Assembly (NCBI GenBank): GCA_964453335.1
Contig: CAYVOK010000003.1
Span: forward strand, 123,309-187,308
DNA length: 64,000 nucleotides
DNA from: VGBO01 sp964453335
Lineage (GTDB): Bacteria; Actinomycetota; Acidimicrobiia; Acidimicrobiales; CAIXPF01
Reading direction: 5' to 3'
The notes below the pieces were generated by a model. The model did not search any database and was not told the origin of the DNA. It was given only the letters and a program-made list of their open reading frames with translations. The position numbers were made by a program, and so were the translations under genes. Every line of letters starts with the position of its first letter. The stretch's first letter is position 1. This document shows positions 17,036-24,839 of the stretch, one piece after another.

Positions 17036-17620
17036 TCAGCCGGCGAGCAGCGCCCCGAGGTTCACGCCCGCGGGCACCATCACCTTGTCGACGACGTGGA
17101 TGACACCGTTCGAGGCGTCCACGTCGACCGCGCTGATCTTCGCGTCGGCGATGGTGATCGTCGTTCCGGTGACGACGATCTTCGCCACGTCACCGCTCGC
17201 CATCGTCACGTCGCCGGCTGCGACCTTGGTCGAGGGCACCTCGGTGCCCGAGATCACGTGGAACAGCAGGATGCGCTTCAGCACGTCCTTGTTCTGGGGC
17301 AGCAGGAGCTTGTCGAGCAGTCCCGGCGGGAGGGCGCCGAACGCGGCGTCGGTCGGGGCGAACACGGTGAACGGGCCGGTGCCCTGCAGGGTCGAGACGA
17401 GATCGGCGGCCTTGAGCGCTGCGGTGAGCTTCGTGAAGCTGCCGGCCGAGGTCGCCACCGCCACGATGTCGCCGGGCTTCGCCGTCGTCGTCGGCGCGGC
17501 GGTCGTCGACGTGGCCGCCGCGGTGGTCGTCGTCGTCGACGTCTCCTCCTCGTCGTCGCCGCATGCGGCGAGGAGCAGGGATCCGGTCACGACGACGGCG
17601 GCGATGGTGCGCTTCTTCAC
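17036..17620 (-). CDS. Fasciclin-domain lipoprotein (copy 1)
   Basis: 194 aa. A signal peptide ends in LLLAAC (lipobox, Cys near residue 20), followed by an acidic and Thr/Ala-rich linker and one fasciclin (FAS1) domain: SAGSFTKLTAALKAADLVSTL, the H1 motif TVFAPTDAAFGALP and an H2-like NGVIHVVDKVMVP. FAS1 proteins mediate adhesion at the cell surface. GTG start with AAGGAGG upstream. It is closely similar to the gene at 17749-18342, so the pair is a tandem duplication. Confidence 0.88.
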   Translation of the reverse strand: MKKRTIAAVVVTGSLLLAACGDDEEETSTTTTTAAATSTTAAPTTTAKPGDIVAVATSAGSFTKLTAALKAADLVSTLQGTGPFTVFAPTDAAFGALPPGLLDKLLLPQNKDVLKRILLFHVISGTEVPSTKVAAGDVTMASGDVAKIVVTGTTITIADAKISAVDVDASNGVIHVVDKVMVPAGVNLGALLAG

Positions 17621-17687
17621 GGGGGTCCTCCTTCTGGACGCCCCTCGGTACCACCACCACCGGCGACCGAAACCTCCGGAAAACGGC

Positions 17688-17723
17688 CCGGGGCCCCGCC
17701 ACCGATCGGTGACGAGGCCCCGG
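17688..17723 (-). terminator. Hairpin terminator after fasciclin copy 2
   Basis: 8-bp arms CCGGGGCC/GGCCCCGG enclose an inner palindrome CACCGATCGGTG. On the minus strand it is followed by GGGCCGTTTTCC, giving a short T-run. It lies between the two fasciclin genes, so copy 1 probably has its own promoter. Confidence 0.7.
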
Positions 17724-17748
17724 TTTCGGGTCGGACCCGACGACGGGA

Positions 17749-18342
17749 TCAGCCCGCCAGCGACGCCAGGTTGACGCTCGCCGGCACCATCACCTTGTCG
17801 ATGACGTGGATGACACCGTTCGACGCATCGACGTCGACGCCGGTGATCTTGGCGTCGGCGATGGTGATGGTCGAACCGGACACGACGATCTTCGCCGAGT
17901 CACCGCTGGCCATCTTCACGTCGCCGGCCGCGACCTTCGAGGACGGGATCTCGCTGCCTGAGACCACGTGGAACAGGAGGATCTTCTTGAGAGCCTCCTT
18001 GTTCGCCGGGAGGAGCAGCTTGTCGAGCAGGCCGGGCGGGAGCGCGGCGAAGGCTGCGTCGGTGGGTGCGAACACCGTGAACAGGCCGGTTCCCTGCAGC
18101 GTGGTGACGAGGTCTGCGGCCTTCAGCGCAGCGGTGAGCTTCGTGAAGCTGCCTGCCGAGGTGGCGACGGCGACGATGTCACCCGGCTTCGCCGCCGTGG
18201 TGGTCGTGGCCGGTGCAGCGGTCGTGGCGGCGGCCACAGCGGTGGTCTCGCTCGATGCCGTCGAGTCGTCGTCGCTCCCGCAGGCGGTGAGGATCAACGA
18301 TCCGGCAGCCGCGAGGGCGATCACGGTGTGACGCAGTCGCAT
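17749..18342 (-). CDS. Fasciclin-domain lipoprotein (copy 2)
   Basis: 197 aa paralogue of the adjacent protein. The signal peptide ends in the lipobox LTAC (Cys near residue 21); an Ala/Thr-rich linker leads to one FAS1 domain with TVFAPTDAAFAALPPGLLDKL and NGVIHVIDKVMVP. Most differences between the two copies fall in the signal and linker; the domain is nearly the same. ATG start preceded by AAGGAG. A surface adhesion role is inferred from the family. Confidence 0.88.
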   Translation of the reverse strand: MRLRHTVIALAAAGSLILTACGSDDDSTASSETTAVAAATTAAPATTTTAAKPGDIVAVATSAGSFTKLTAALKAADLVTTLQGTGLFTVFAPTDAAFAALPPGLLDKLLLPANKEALKKILLFHVVSGSEIPSSKVAAGDVKMASGDSAKIVVSGSTITIADAKITGVDVDASNGVIHVIDKVMVPASVNLASLAG

Positions 18343-18500
18343 GACGTTCTCCTTCTCCGGGCGGCGAACCGCTCGGGTTGGTCATGTGCGACCCCGGGGG
18401 GGGGTGGGGCCGCGCCGCCGGCGGGGGGAGCCGACGCGGGGCGACCTTAGGGAGCCCCCGACCGCTACCGGGCATGCGTTCGAAACCCCGGGGAACGACG

Positions 18501-18523
18501 AAGGCCCCCACGAGGGGGGCCTT
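18501..18523 (-). terminator. Terminator-like hairpin after tRNA-Gly
   Basis: AAGGCCCCC and GGGGGCCTT form a 9-bp stem around a short loop, 7 bp beyond the 3' end of the tRNA on the minus strand. No T-run follows, so it is a GC-rich hairpin of the kind common in actinobacteria. Confidence 0.7.
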
Positions 18524-18530
18524 CATGCTG

Positions 18531-18603
18531 AGCGGATGACGAGACTCGAACCCGCGACCCTCACCTTGGCAAGGTGATGCTCTACCAACTGAGCTACATC
18601 CGC
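18531..18603 (-). tRNA. tRNA-Gly (anticodon GCC)
   Basis: 73 nt. Acceptor stem GCGGATG/CATCCGC, D-arm GCTCAGTTGGTAGAGC, anticodon stem TCACC/GGTGA with loop TTGCCAA (anticodon GCC), and T-arm GCGGG-TTCGAGA-CTCGT. The discriminator base is T and CCA is not encoded. GCC reads GGC and GGU, the main glycine codons in this GC-rich genome. Confidence 0.97.
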
Positions 18604-18613
18604 AGCGCCGCAG

Positions 18614-18619
18614 ACTCTA
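18614..18619 (-). promoter_or_regulatory. -10 box of the tRNA-Gly gene
   Basis: TAGAGT on the minus strand lies 10 nt before the mature tRNA 5' end; a TTGCCG about 19 bp further upstream may serve as -35. Confidence 0.45.
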
Positions 18620-18650
18620 CCAACCGGGGGTCCTCCGGCGGCAAGACGAC

Positions 18651-18878
18651 TCAGCCGCGACGGTCGGCCGGACGGAGATCGACCCGGAGGACGAGGATGC
18701 CGTCCTCGATCGTCGCCTTGGCGTCACCGATGATCGCGTAGTCCTGGAAGTCGAGTTGTGCCTGTTCGAGGAACCGCTGGCGTTCCTCCCCGGCGATCGG
18801 CGGGAGCGGGCGGGTGCGGACCGCCTCGGCTCGGGCCTTGAACCGTTGCACCATGGCGTCGACGTCGAGGGCTGCCAT
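18651..18878 (-). CDS. Small conserved-looking hypothetical protein (75 aa)
   Basis: 75 aa: an N-terminal amphipathic helix (DVDAMVQRFKARAEAVR), a Pro-rich turn, a second helix (RQRFLEQAQLDFQDYAIIGD) and a terminal beta hairpin. It has no signal peptide or membrane segment and no recognised motif. Its start codon is 7 nt after a TAACCT box. Codon use and promoter spacing argue it is real. Function unknown. Confidence 0.7.
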   Translation of the reverse strand: MAALDVDAMVQRFKARAEAVRTRPLPPIAGEERQRFLEQAQLDFQDYAIIGDAKATIEDGILVLRVDLRPADRRG

Positions 18879-18885
18879 GACGGCG

Positions 18886-18891
18886 AGGTTA
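18886..18891 (-). promoter_or_regulatory. Leaderless -10 box for the 75-aa protein gene
   Basis: TAACCT on the minus strand, 7 nt before the ATG at 18878. Confidence 0.55.
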
Positions 18892-19191
18892 CCGGGGGTC
18901 CGGGTGCTTCACCGGTCGCCGCACCCGACTGCGCACGTACCCCTTGGCCGGATCGGTGTAGACGACGTAGCGCCACGTGAGCACGCCCGATGCGACGGCG
19001 GCCACGAGCAGTCCGCCGACGGCGAGCCGGACCGTACGGTCGGCGTCGGCCGCTTCGGCGTCGAGGCTGTCCCGTCGGGCGTCCGGGTCGACCGTCGTGG
19101 TCGTCGCTGCGACCGGTCCGGCGACCACGGGGCTCGCGACGGTGAGCGCCACCGCCGTGATCACCGCCCTACCCCACCGCATCCTCCGCAC
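18889..19191 (-). CDS. Small secreted/membrane protein of unknown function
   Basis: 100 aa. An N-terminal signal peptide (AVITAVALTVASPVVAGPVAA) is followed by a short Asp/Arg-rich stretch, one transmembrane segment (LAVGGLLVAAVASGVLTW) and a basic tail ending KGYVRSRVRRPVKHPDPR. GTG 19191 is preferred to ATG 19182 because a TACGAT box lies 8 nt upstream. It may anchor to the membrane with a basic cytoplasmic end. No homologue was recognised. Confidence 0.65.
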   Translation of the reverse strand: MRRMRWGRAVITAVALTVASPVVAGPVAATTTTVDPDARRDSLDAEAADADRTVRLAVGGLLVAAVASGVLTWRYVVYTDPAKGYVRSRVRRPVKHPDPR

Positions 19192-19199
19192 GGTCCGTC

Positions 19200-19205
19200 A
19201 TCGTA
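19200..19205 (-). promoter_or_regulatory. Leaderless -10 box for the 100-aa membrane protein gene
   Basis: TACGAT on the minus strand, 8 nt before the GTG at 19191. Confidence 0.5.
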
Positions 19206-19227
19206 GGAGCGGGCCCGGTCGGCCACC

Positions 19228-20004
19228 TCACCGTTGTCCGGTCGGGCAGGACACGGTCGTGCGGCCGCCGATCCGTCGCCGCTGCACCGGTCCCCCGCAG
19301 CGGGGGCAGCCGGTCCGCCCGTCCCTCGCCGGTTGGAGGTCACCGAGGTGGGAGCCGCCGCGCCGGTCGAGTTCGGCGATCGTCGCCCGGATCGTTCGGG
19401 CGAGGACGACGAGCTCGGCCCGACCGAGGTCCCCGGCCGGGCGGGCGGGGTCGATCCGGGCACGCCAGCACACCTCGTCGACGAGCAGGTTCCCGAGACC
19501 GGCGACGTGTGCCTGGTCGAGGAGGCGAGCCTTGAGCGCAGTGGTCGTGCCCGCGCAGGCGCGTGCGAGCGCCTCGACCCCGATGTCGGCGGCGTCGGGG
19601 CCGAGTCGGGTCACGTCCGGGTCGAGTTCGACCCGGCCGAGACGACGGGGGTCGCGCACCACGAGCGCGCCGCCGTCGACGAGGTCGACCCGGAACCGGT
19701 CCCAGCGCGGGTCCTCCCGGTTCGACCCGTAACGCAGGTCGTCGAGACCTGCGACCCCGTCGAGCAGCAGCCGACCCGTCATGCCGAACCGAAGTCCGAG
19801 TGTCCCCCCGTCGTCGAGGTCGACGAGGAGCAACTTGCCGATGCGGCGCGTCCCGGTGGGGGTGCGCCCGACGAGACGCGCCACCACGGCCGCAGGTGGA
19901 AGGGGGGCGGCGGCGAGCGCGTCGACCTCCACCGCGGCGATGCGACGGCCGAGCACCCCGCCAGCGAGGCGGCGGTACCGTTCGACCTCGATGAGCTCGG
20001 GCAC
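19228..20004 (-). CDS. Fpg/Nei-family DNA glycosylase
   Basis: 258 aa. The N-terminus MPELIEVERYRRLA matches the MPELPEVE pattern with catalytic Pro and Glu after Met removal; the beta-elimination Lys is in RRIGKLLLV. ARLLDQAHVAGLGNLLVDEVCWRARIDP is the helix-two-turn-helix. The C-terminal zinc finger is incomplete: CPRCGG and then SCPTGQR, where the fourth Cys is replaced by Gly. Such enzymes remove oxidised bases. GTG start 14 bp after the metX stop, so it is probably co-transcribed with metX. Confidence 0.85.
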   Translation of the reverse strand: MPELIEVERYRRLAGGVLGRRIAAVEVDALAAAPLPPAAVVARLVGRTPTGTRRIGKLLLVDLDDGGTLGLRFGMTGRLLLDGVAGLDDLRYGSNREDPRWDRFRVDLVDGGALVVRDPRRLGRVELDPDVTRLGPDAADIGVEALARACAGTTTALKARLLDQAHVAGLGNLLVDEVCWRARIDPARPAGDLGRAELVVLARTIRATIAELDRRGGSHLGDLQPARDGRTGCPRCGGPVQRRRIGGRTTVSCPTGQR

Positions 20005-20018
20005 CAGGGCCGCCCGTC

Positions 20019-21236
20019 TCAGCGCCCGCGGAGGAACGCGTCGAGCGCGGCGCCGACCTGGTCGAACGCGATGAGGAACCCGTCGTGCCCCTCGGGGCTG
20101 TCGATCACGGTGTGCTCGACCGGGGTGCCTGCGGCCCGCAGCGTGTCGCGGATGTGCTCCTGCTGGTAGGGCGGGTAGAGCCCGTCGGTCGTGATGGACA
20201 TGGTCGCCGTCCGGACCCGGATCCGCTGCAGTGCTGCGTCGAGACCGCCGCGCCCACGGTTGCGACCGAGGTCGTGCAGGTCCATCGCCCGGTTCAGCAC
20301 CAGGTAGCTGTTCGCGTCGAAGCGACGTACGAGCTTGTCGCCGTGGTAGTCGAGGTACCGCTCGACCTCGAAGCGGTCCCACATCCCGAAGCGTTCGACG
20401 TCCTGTTCGGTGTCACGTCCGAAGTTCGTCGCGTAGACGGGTTCGCTGCGGTAATGGATCATCGCGATCCGACGTGCGAGCGCAAGTCCGACGTGCGGTC
20501 CGGCGCCCGGTTCCGCGTCGTAGAAGTCGCCGTTCCGCCACGCAGGGTCGGAGGCGACGGCGAGCCGGCCGACGGAACTCCAGGCGATCTGCTGGGCCGA
20601 CGCGGCAGCGGTCGACGCGATCGACACGACCGCACCGACACCGTCGGGGTACATGCAACCCCACTCGAGCGCCTGCATCCCGCCCATCGAACCTCCGACG
20701 ACCGCGTGCCAGCGATCGATGCCGAGCCGACCGGCGAGGAACCGCTGGGCGCGGACCATGTCCCGGATGGTGACGACGGGGAAGGTCGAACCGTACGGTC
20801 GGCCGGTGCGCGGGTCGGTCGACGCCGGACCTGTCGTCCCCTGGCATCCGCCCAACACGTTCGAGCACACGACGAAGTACCGGTCGGTGTCGAGGGGACG
20901 ACCGGGTCCGATGAGCCGGTCCCACCATCCTTCCGTCGGATGCCCGTGGCCGGACGGTCCTGCGGCATGCGAGTCACCGGTGAGCGCATGGCAGACGAGG
21001 ACTGCGTTCGAGGCGTCCGATGCAAGGGTTCCCCACGTCTCGTACGCGACGGTGACCGCCGGGAGGATCCCGCCCTCCTCGAGGGCGAAGGACCGGCCCG
21101 GGTCGGTGTGGACGAAGCGGCGCCGCCCGACGGGGTCGCCGTCGCGCCACGCCCCGGTCACCGGGGGCGGGGTGAGGGGCGGGACCTCGGTCCGCGCGAG
21201 GGGCCGCCGGTCGTCCCGGCCATCGCCGCTGGTCAC
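20019..21236 (-). CDS. metX: Homoserine O-acetyltransferase MetX
   Basis: 405 aa alpha/beta hydrolase that acetylates (or succinylates) homoserine with acyl-CoA in methionine synthesis. The nucleophile Ser is in VVGGSMGGMQALEWG; SNVLGGCQGTTGP and the C-terminal GLYPPYQQ and SPEGHDGFLI (His) are typical of MetX. The GTG start follows GAGGAGGT. The gene is preceded by a SAM riboswitch, which fits methionine-responsive control. Acetyl versus succinyl specificity is not settled by sequence alone. Confidence 0.93.
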   Translation of the reverse strand: MTSGDGRDDRRPLARTEVPPLTPPPVTGAWRDGDPVGRRRFVHTDPGRSFALEEGGILPAVTVAYETWGTLASDASNAVLVCHALTGDSHAAGPSGHGHPTEGWWDRLIGPGRPLDTDRYFVVCSNVLGGCQGTTGPASTDPRTGRPYGSTFPVVTIRDMVRAQRFLAGRLGIDRWHAVVGGSMGGMQALEWGCMYPDGVGAVVSIASTAAASAQQIAWSSVGRLAVASDPAWRNGDFYDAEPGAGPHVGLALARRIAMIHYRSEPVYATNFGRDTEQDVERFGMWDRFEVERYLDYHGDKLVRRFDANSYLVLNRAMDLHDLGRNRGRGGLDAALQRIRVRTATMSITTDGLYPPYQQEHIRDTLRAAGTPVEHTVIDSPEGHDGFLIAFDQVGAALDAFLRGR

Positions 21237-21356
21237 CGTGGCACCTCCTCACGCAGGGGAACGGGGGCGACCGGGGACGCGGACGTCGGGTGGGACACGG
21301 TTTGCCTCCCCGGTGGGAGAAGCCGCATCTCCGTCCCGCCGGCGGGGCCGACGGTG

Positions 21357-21426
21357 CGGACGAGCACCTTGGGTGTCCTGTCCCAGGTTGCCGGACCCGG
21401 TCGCCCGGGTCGCTCTGGATGTTCCG
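21357..21426 (-). promoter_or_regulatory. SAM riboswitch (SAM-I/SAM-IV superfamily)
   Basis: On the minus strand the core reads CCAGAGCGACC, then a hairpin GACCCGG-GCGA-CCGGGTC with a GNRA tetraloop, CCGGCAACC, a TGGG/CCCA stem, and AAGGTGCT. P1 can form between CGGAAC and GTCCG. The CCGGCAACC and AAGGTGCT blocks are hallmarks of the SAM-I clan; the short P2 suggests a compact SAM-I/IV variant. It lies 121 bp upstream of metX. SAM binding would reduce metX expression. Confidence 0.85.
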
Positions 21427-21450
21427 GACAGTCGACCACCCCGGCCGGGG

Positions 21451-23211
21451 TCACGTCAATGGCCGGACGGTCGCCCCGATGCGCGCCGCCCACCACCCGA
21501 CGAGGTCGGTGGGGTCCACGCCGTACATCCCGCACAGGTCGGGACCGAGCGCGACGAGCCCGTCGGCCCGTCCGACCGGGTCGTCGAGGCGTGACAGGGC
21601 CCGCAATCGGTCCGCCGTGACATCCCACGACCGCCGGTCGGCCGGCAGCGGCAGTTCCCGCAGCGCCCGGGCCGGTACCCGCAACGTGTCGCGGGCAAGG
21701 CCGCTCCCCGTGTGCTCGGCGGCGACGAGTGCGGTGACCGGCGGGGCCAGGAGCACGGCGGCGAGGTGCCACGGTGTGACCGGCTCGGGGGCGTCGTCGA
21801 GCGCGACGACGGAGGTTGTGGGCACCGACGGCACGACGGAGCCGTCAGGGTCGACCGCGCACAGGAGCATCCGACCCTGCGGGGCGACGATCACCTTCGG
21901 TACGAGCAGAGTGCGAACCCACGAGGCGACAGCCGGTGCGGTGGTGTCGAGGACACCGACGTCGACCACGGGCGCCGTCCACGTGCGGCGGGCGAAGCGC
22001 ACCGGACGCCGGGCCCGGTCGCAGCGGAGCAGGCCGATCCCCCCGGTGGTGACGAGGCGCGGCAGCCCGGGACGGTCGTCGTCGGTCACGGCGGGGACGA
22101 GGCCGTAGTACTGGTCACGGAACCCGCTCACCACGCGTGCCACCGCGGCGAGCCGACCCTGGGTGCGCCACCGGGTGACGTCGACGGCGGGCACCCCGCG
22201 TGCTGCGGCGAGGCGGCGTCCCCACGACACCGTCCCGGCGTCACCGGGTGGGTGACCGTCGACTCCGTCCACCGCTGGGCGTGCGGCGAGTTCGATGACG
22301 CAGACACGCACCGATGCGTCGAACCACCCGGGGCCCGGATCCCACACCTCGACGAGGTCTGCCCGGCCATCGATCCGGGCCCGGACCGGCCCGGCGTGTG
22401 CGGCGGTGAGCACCGACTCGGGTTGCACGAGCGCGACCCGCCCGGCCGGTCCTGCGAGCTCGAGCGCTGCGAGGAGGAACAACGCTGCGTCGTCGACGTA
22501 ACCGCCGGCAGGCGGGCCGAACCGCTCGACGAGCGTCGCCCGACGGTCGGCGTCGCGCACGGCTCCGCCCCGGAGTTGCGACAGGAACGGCGGGTTCCCG
22601 ACGACGAGGTCGAACCCGTCGGGCGCCGCCGTCCACGGCGGGCGTGTTGCGAGCGCGTCGGCGACGACGATCCGTTCAGCCGGGTCGTCCTCCACACCGT
22701 GCCGCGCCGCCCACCAGCGCAACGCCAGTCGTGCCACGGCGACCGCGGTCGCGTCGACGTCGGCGCCCCACAGGTTGCCGGCGACATCCGCCGGGGCTCG
22801 GCCGGCTGCGACGAGCGCGTCAGCCGCTGCGAGGAGGAACGCCCCACCGCCGACCGTCGGGTCGCAGATGCAGACGGCGGACGGGGCGGTGCGGAGCGCT
22901 GCGTTCACGACGGTACGGGCGAGCGCCGGTGGCGTGTAGAAGGTCCCGGTCCGTCGACGCGACGGACGTGGCAGGGTGGCCTCGAACAACACGCCGAGGA
23001 ACGCCGGCGAGTCAATCCCCTCGGGTGGTTGCGGCGAGGGGCCGCCTGACCGGACGGACGCGACCCCGACGGCGTCCGTGAAGGCCTCCACCGCTGCAGC
23101 GGGCGCGCCGGCGGCGCAGGCGAACGTCGCAACGACCTCGGCGGCAGCAGCGCCCGGCAGGGCGCGCCGCCATGCGGCGACCGCGGCCCGTGCGGCCGCG
23201 TCCGCCACCAT
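21451..23211 (-). CDS. N-6 adenine DNA methyltransferase
   Basis: 586 aa. The SAM-binding motif I is CDPTVGGGAFLLAAADAL, preceded by TGTFYTPPALARTVV, the typical N6-MTase entry; the catalytic motif IV is VVGNPPF. The long C-terminal half contains GYVDDAALFLLAALELA and LVQPESVLTA, and probably a target-recognition region. No nuclease or specificity gene is adjacent, so it appears to be an orphan or a single-chain enzyme lacking a clear nuclease motif. ATG begins 3 bp after the helicase stop, so the two genes form an operon. Confidence 0.82.
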   Translation of the reverse strand: MVADAAARAAVAAWRRALPGAAAAEVVATFACAAGAPAAAVEAFTDAVGVASVRSGGPSPQPPEGIDSPAFLGVLFEATLPRPSRRRTGTFYTPPALARTVVNAALRTAPSAVCICDPTVGGGAFLLAAADALVAAGRAPADVAGNLWGADVDATAVAVARLALRWWAARHGVEDDPAERIVVADALATRPPWTAAPDGFDLVVGNPPFLSQLRGGAVRDADRRATLVERFGPPAGGYVDDAALFLLAALELAGPAGRVALVQPESVLTAAHAGPVRARIDGRADLVEVWDPGPGWFDASVRVCVIELAARPAVDGVDGHPPGDAGTVSWGRRLAAARGVPAVDVTRWRTQGRLAAVARVVSGFRDQYYGLVPAVTDDDRPGLPRLVTTGGIGLLRCDRARRPVRFARRTWTAPVVDVGVLDTTAPAVASWVRTLLVPKVIVAPQGRMLLCAVDPDGSVVPSVPTTSVVALDDAPEPVTPWHLAAVLLAPPVTALVAAEHTGSGLARDTLRVPARALRELPLPADRRSWDVTADRLRALSRLDDPVGRADGLVALGPDLCGMYGVDPTDLVGWWAARIGATVRPLT

Positions 23212-23214
23212 CGC

Positions 23215-24381
23215 TCAGGCCTCGACGGCCGGGTCGTTCGTGGCGAGCGTCGCGAGCCGCGGGTCGTTCGAGAACAGTTCGACGATCGGCATGTCGAGAC
23301 CGAGGCGCTTCTGCAGGCGCCGCACCTCGAGTTCCTGGTTCCAGAGCATGAGCGTCACGGCGAGACCGGACGAACCGGCGCGCGCCGTACGACCGGAGCG
23401 GTGCAGGTACGCCTTGTGGTCCTCGGCGACGTCGTAGTGGATGACGACGTCGACCTCGTCGACGTGGATCCCCCGCGCTGCGACGTCGGTGGCGACGAGC
23501 GCCTTGACCTTGCCCGCCGCGAAGTCGGCGAGTGCCCGCTCCCGCAGGTTCTGCCGCAGGTCGCCGTGGATCGGCGCAGCCCGGACACCGGCGTCCTCGA
23601 GCTGTTCCGCGACCTTGTCGGCAGCCCGCTTCGTCCGGGTGAACACCAGCGCACGGTTGCTCGATCGGGCGATCGCCGCGGCGACCTTGGCGCGGTCCAT
23701 CTCGTGCACCTTGAGGAACCGGTGCACCATCTGGTCGACGGTCACCTGCTTGGAGGCGACCTCGTGGAAGACCGGGTCGTGCTGGTACTGCCGGACGAGG
23801 CTGCCGACGACGCCGTCGAGCGTCGCGGAGAACAGCAGCGTCTGGTGCCCGCCCTCGATGTGACGGAGGATCCACTCGACCTGGGGGAGGAACCCCATGT
23901 CGGCCATGCGATCGGCCTCGTCGATCACGACGTGGTCGACGTCGGCGACGACGAGTTCCTTCTGCTGGATCAGGTCGATGACCCGGCCGGGTGTGGCGAC
24001 GACGAGGTCGACACCTTCCTGGAGTCGCTTGATCTGCGGTTCGATCGCAGCGCCGCCGTAGATCGCCGCGATCGAACGGTCGGAACCGTTGGCGAGCGGG
24101 GCGAGTTCGTCGTGCACCTGCAGCGCGAGCTCACGGGTGGGCACGAGCACGATGGCGGCGGGGCGGCGCGGTTCGGCGCGGCGCATGCGCTGGAGCGTGG
24201 GGAGCCCGAACGCGAGCGTCTTGCCGGAGCCCGTCTTCGCCTTGCCGCACACGTCGCGGCCGGCGAGTGCGTCGGCGATGGTGAGGGCCTGGATCTCGAA
24301 TGGTTCGGTGATACCGCGCTCGGTGAGCGCGTCGCACAGTTCGGGCGAGACGCCGAGTGCGGAGAAACCGTTGGTGGTCAC
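23215..24381 (-). CDS. DEAD-box RNA helicase
   Basis: 388 aa with the full helicase core: Q motif, Walker A AKTGSGKT, PTRELALQV (Ia), TPGR (Ib), DEAD box in VVIDEADRM (II), FSATL (III), VFTRTKRAADKVAEQL (IV), ATDVAARGIHV (V) and HRSGRTARAG (VI). These unwind RNA, for example in ribosome assembly or cold adaptation. The GTG gives a standard family start VTTNGFSALGVSPEL. There is a 134-nt leader from the TAGGAT box. Most similar in design to RhlE-type helicases. Confidence 0.9.
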   Translation of the reverse strand: MTTNGFSALGVSPELCDALTERGITEPFEIQALTIADALAGRDVCGKAKTGSGKTLAFGLPTLQRMRRAEPRRPAAIVLVPTRELALQVHDELAPLANGSDRSIAAIYGGAAIEPQIKRLQEGVDLVVATPGRVIDLIQQKELVVADVDHVVIDEADRMADMGFLPQVEWILRHIEGGHQTLLFSATLDGVVGSLVRQYQHDPVFHEVASKQVTVDQMVHRFLKVHEMDRAKVAAAIARSSNRALVFTRTKRAADKVAEQLEDAGVRAAPIHGDLRQNLRERALADFAAGKVKALVATDVAARGIHVDEVDVVIHYDVAEDHKAYLHRSGRTARAGSSGLAVTLMLWNQELEVRRLQKRLGLDMPIVELFSNDPRLATLATNDPAVEA

Positions 24382-24521
24382 GTGGACTGCTGCCTTTGTC
24401 GATCGGATGCGGTTGCAGGTGGACCGCTCGCCCCTTGTCCTGCGAACGGCTCCGAGTCGGGCGTGGCGGCGGAGAGGGCCCGGGCGCACCGACGCCGACG
24501 ATGTGGACCGTCGACCCCCAC

Positions 24522-24527
24522 ATCCTA
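24522..24527 (-). promoter_or_regulatory. -10 box and long leader of the DEAD-box helicase gene
   Basis: TAGGAT on the minus strand starts on the stop codon of the alkyltransferase-like gene and predicts a 5' UTR of about 134 nt (24382-24515) before the helicase GTG. The leader has no recognised ORF or riboswitch. Long leaders are common for cold-shock helicases. Confidence 0.5.
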
Positions 24528-24839
24528 CCGGTCCGCCGGGTCCGGTCCCCCATGTCGACGCCGACGCACCCGTCCGGCCTGCGTCTCGACACCTTCGGCG
24601 GCGAGCAGTGCAGCGTGGTCCCCCTCGAGCCCGGGGACGAGCCGGCCTGCCGCGGTGACGACGCGCCACCACGGGAACGCACCTCCCGACGCTGCGAGGA
24701 ACCGGCCCACGGCGCGGGCCCGTCCCGGGTATCCGGCCTCCTGCGCGACCTCGCCGTAGGTGACGACGTCGCCGGGCCGGAGCGCGTCGAGCACCGCAGC
24801 GACGGCGGTCTCGAACGCGTCCCGCTCAGTCCTCGGCAC
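24525..24839 (-). CDS. Alkyltransferase-like protein (ATL, MGMT-type DNA-binding domain)
   Basis: 104 aa. The MGMT C-terminal fold is seen in GDVVTYGEVAQEAGYPGRARAVGRFLA, and the active-site block reads PWWRVV in place of PCHRV, so the alkyl-acceptor Cys is replaced by Trp. ATL proteins bind O6-alkylguanine and flag it for nucleotide excision repair. GTG 24839 overlaps the lgt end by 14 bp. It does not act as a transferase itself. Confidence 0.82.
   Translation of the reverse strand: MPRTERDAFETAVAAVLDALRPGDVVTYGEVAQEAGYPGRARAVGRFLAASGGAFPWWRVVTAAGRLVPGLEGDHAALLAAEGVETQAGRVRRRRHGGPDPADR

Noticed and set aside
23211..23215. Defence system made of methylase and helicase
   Set aside because: The helicase is a DEAD-box RNA helicase rather than an SF2 restriction translocase, and no nuclease is present.
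24525..24839. Active O6-methylguanine-DNA methyltransferase
   Set aside because: The acceptor Cys is replaced by Trp in PWWRVV, so it is an alkyltransferase-like protein.
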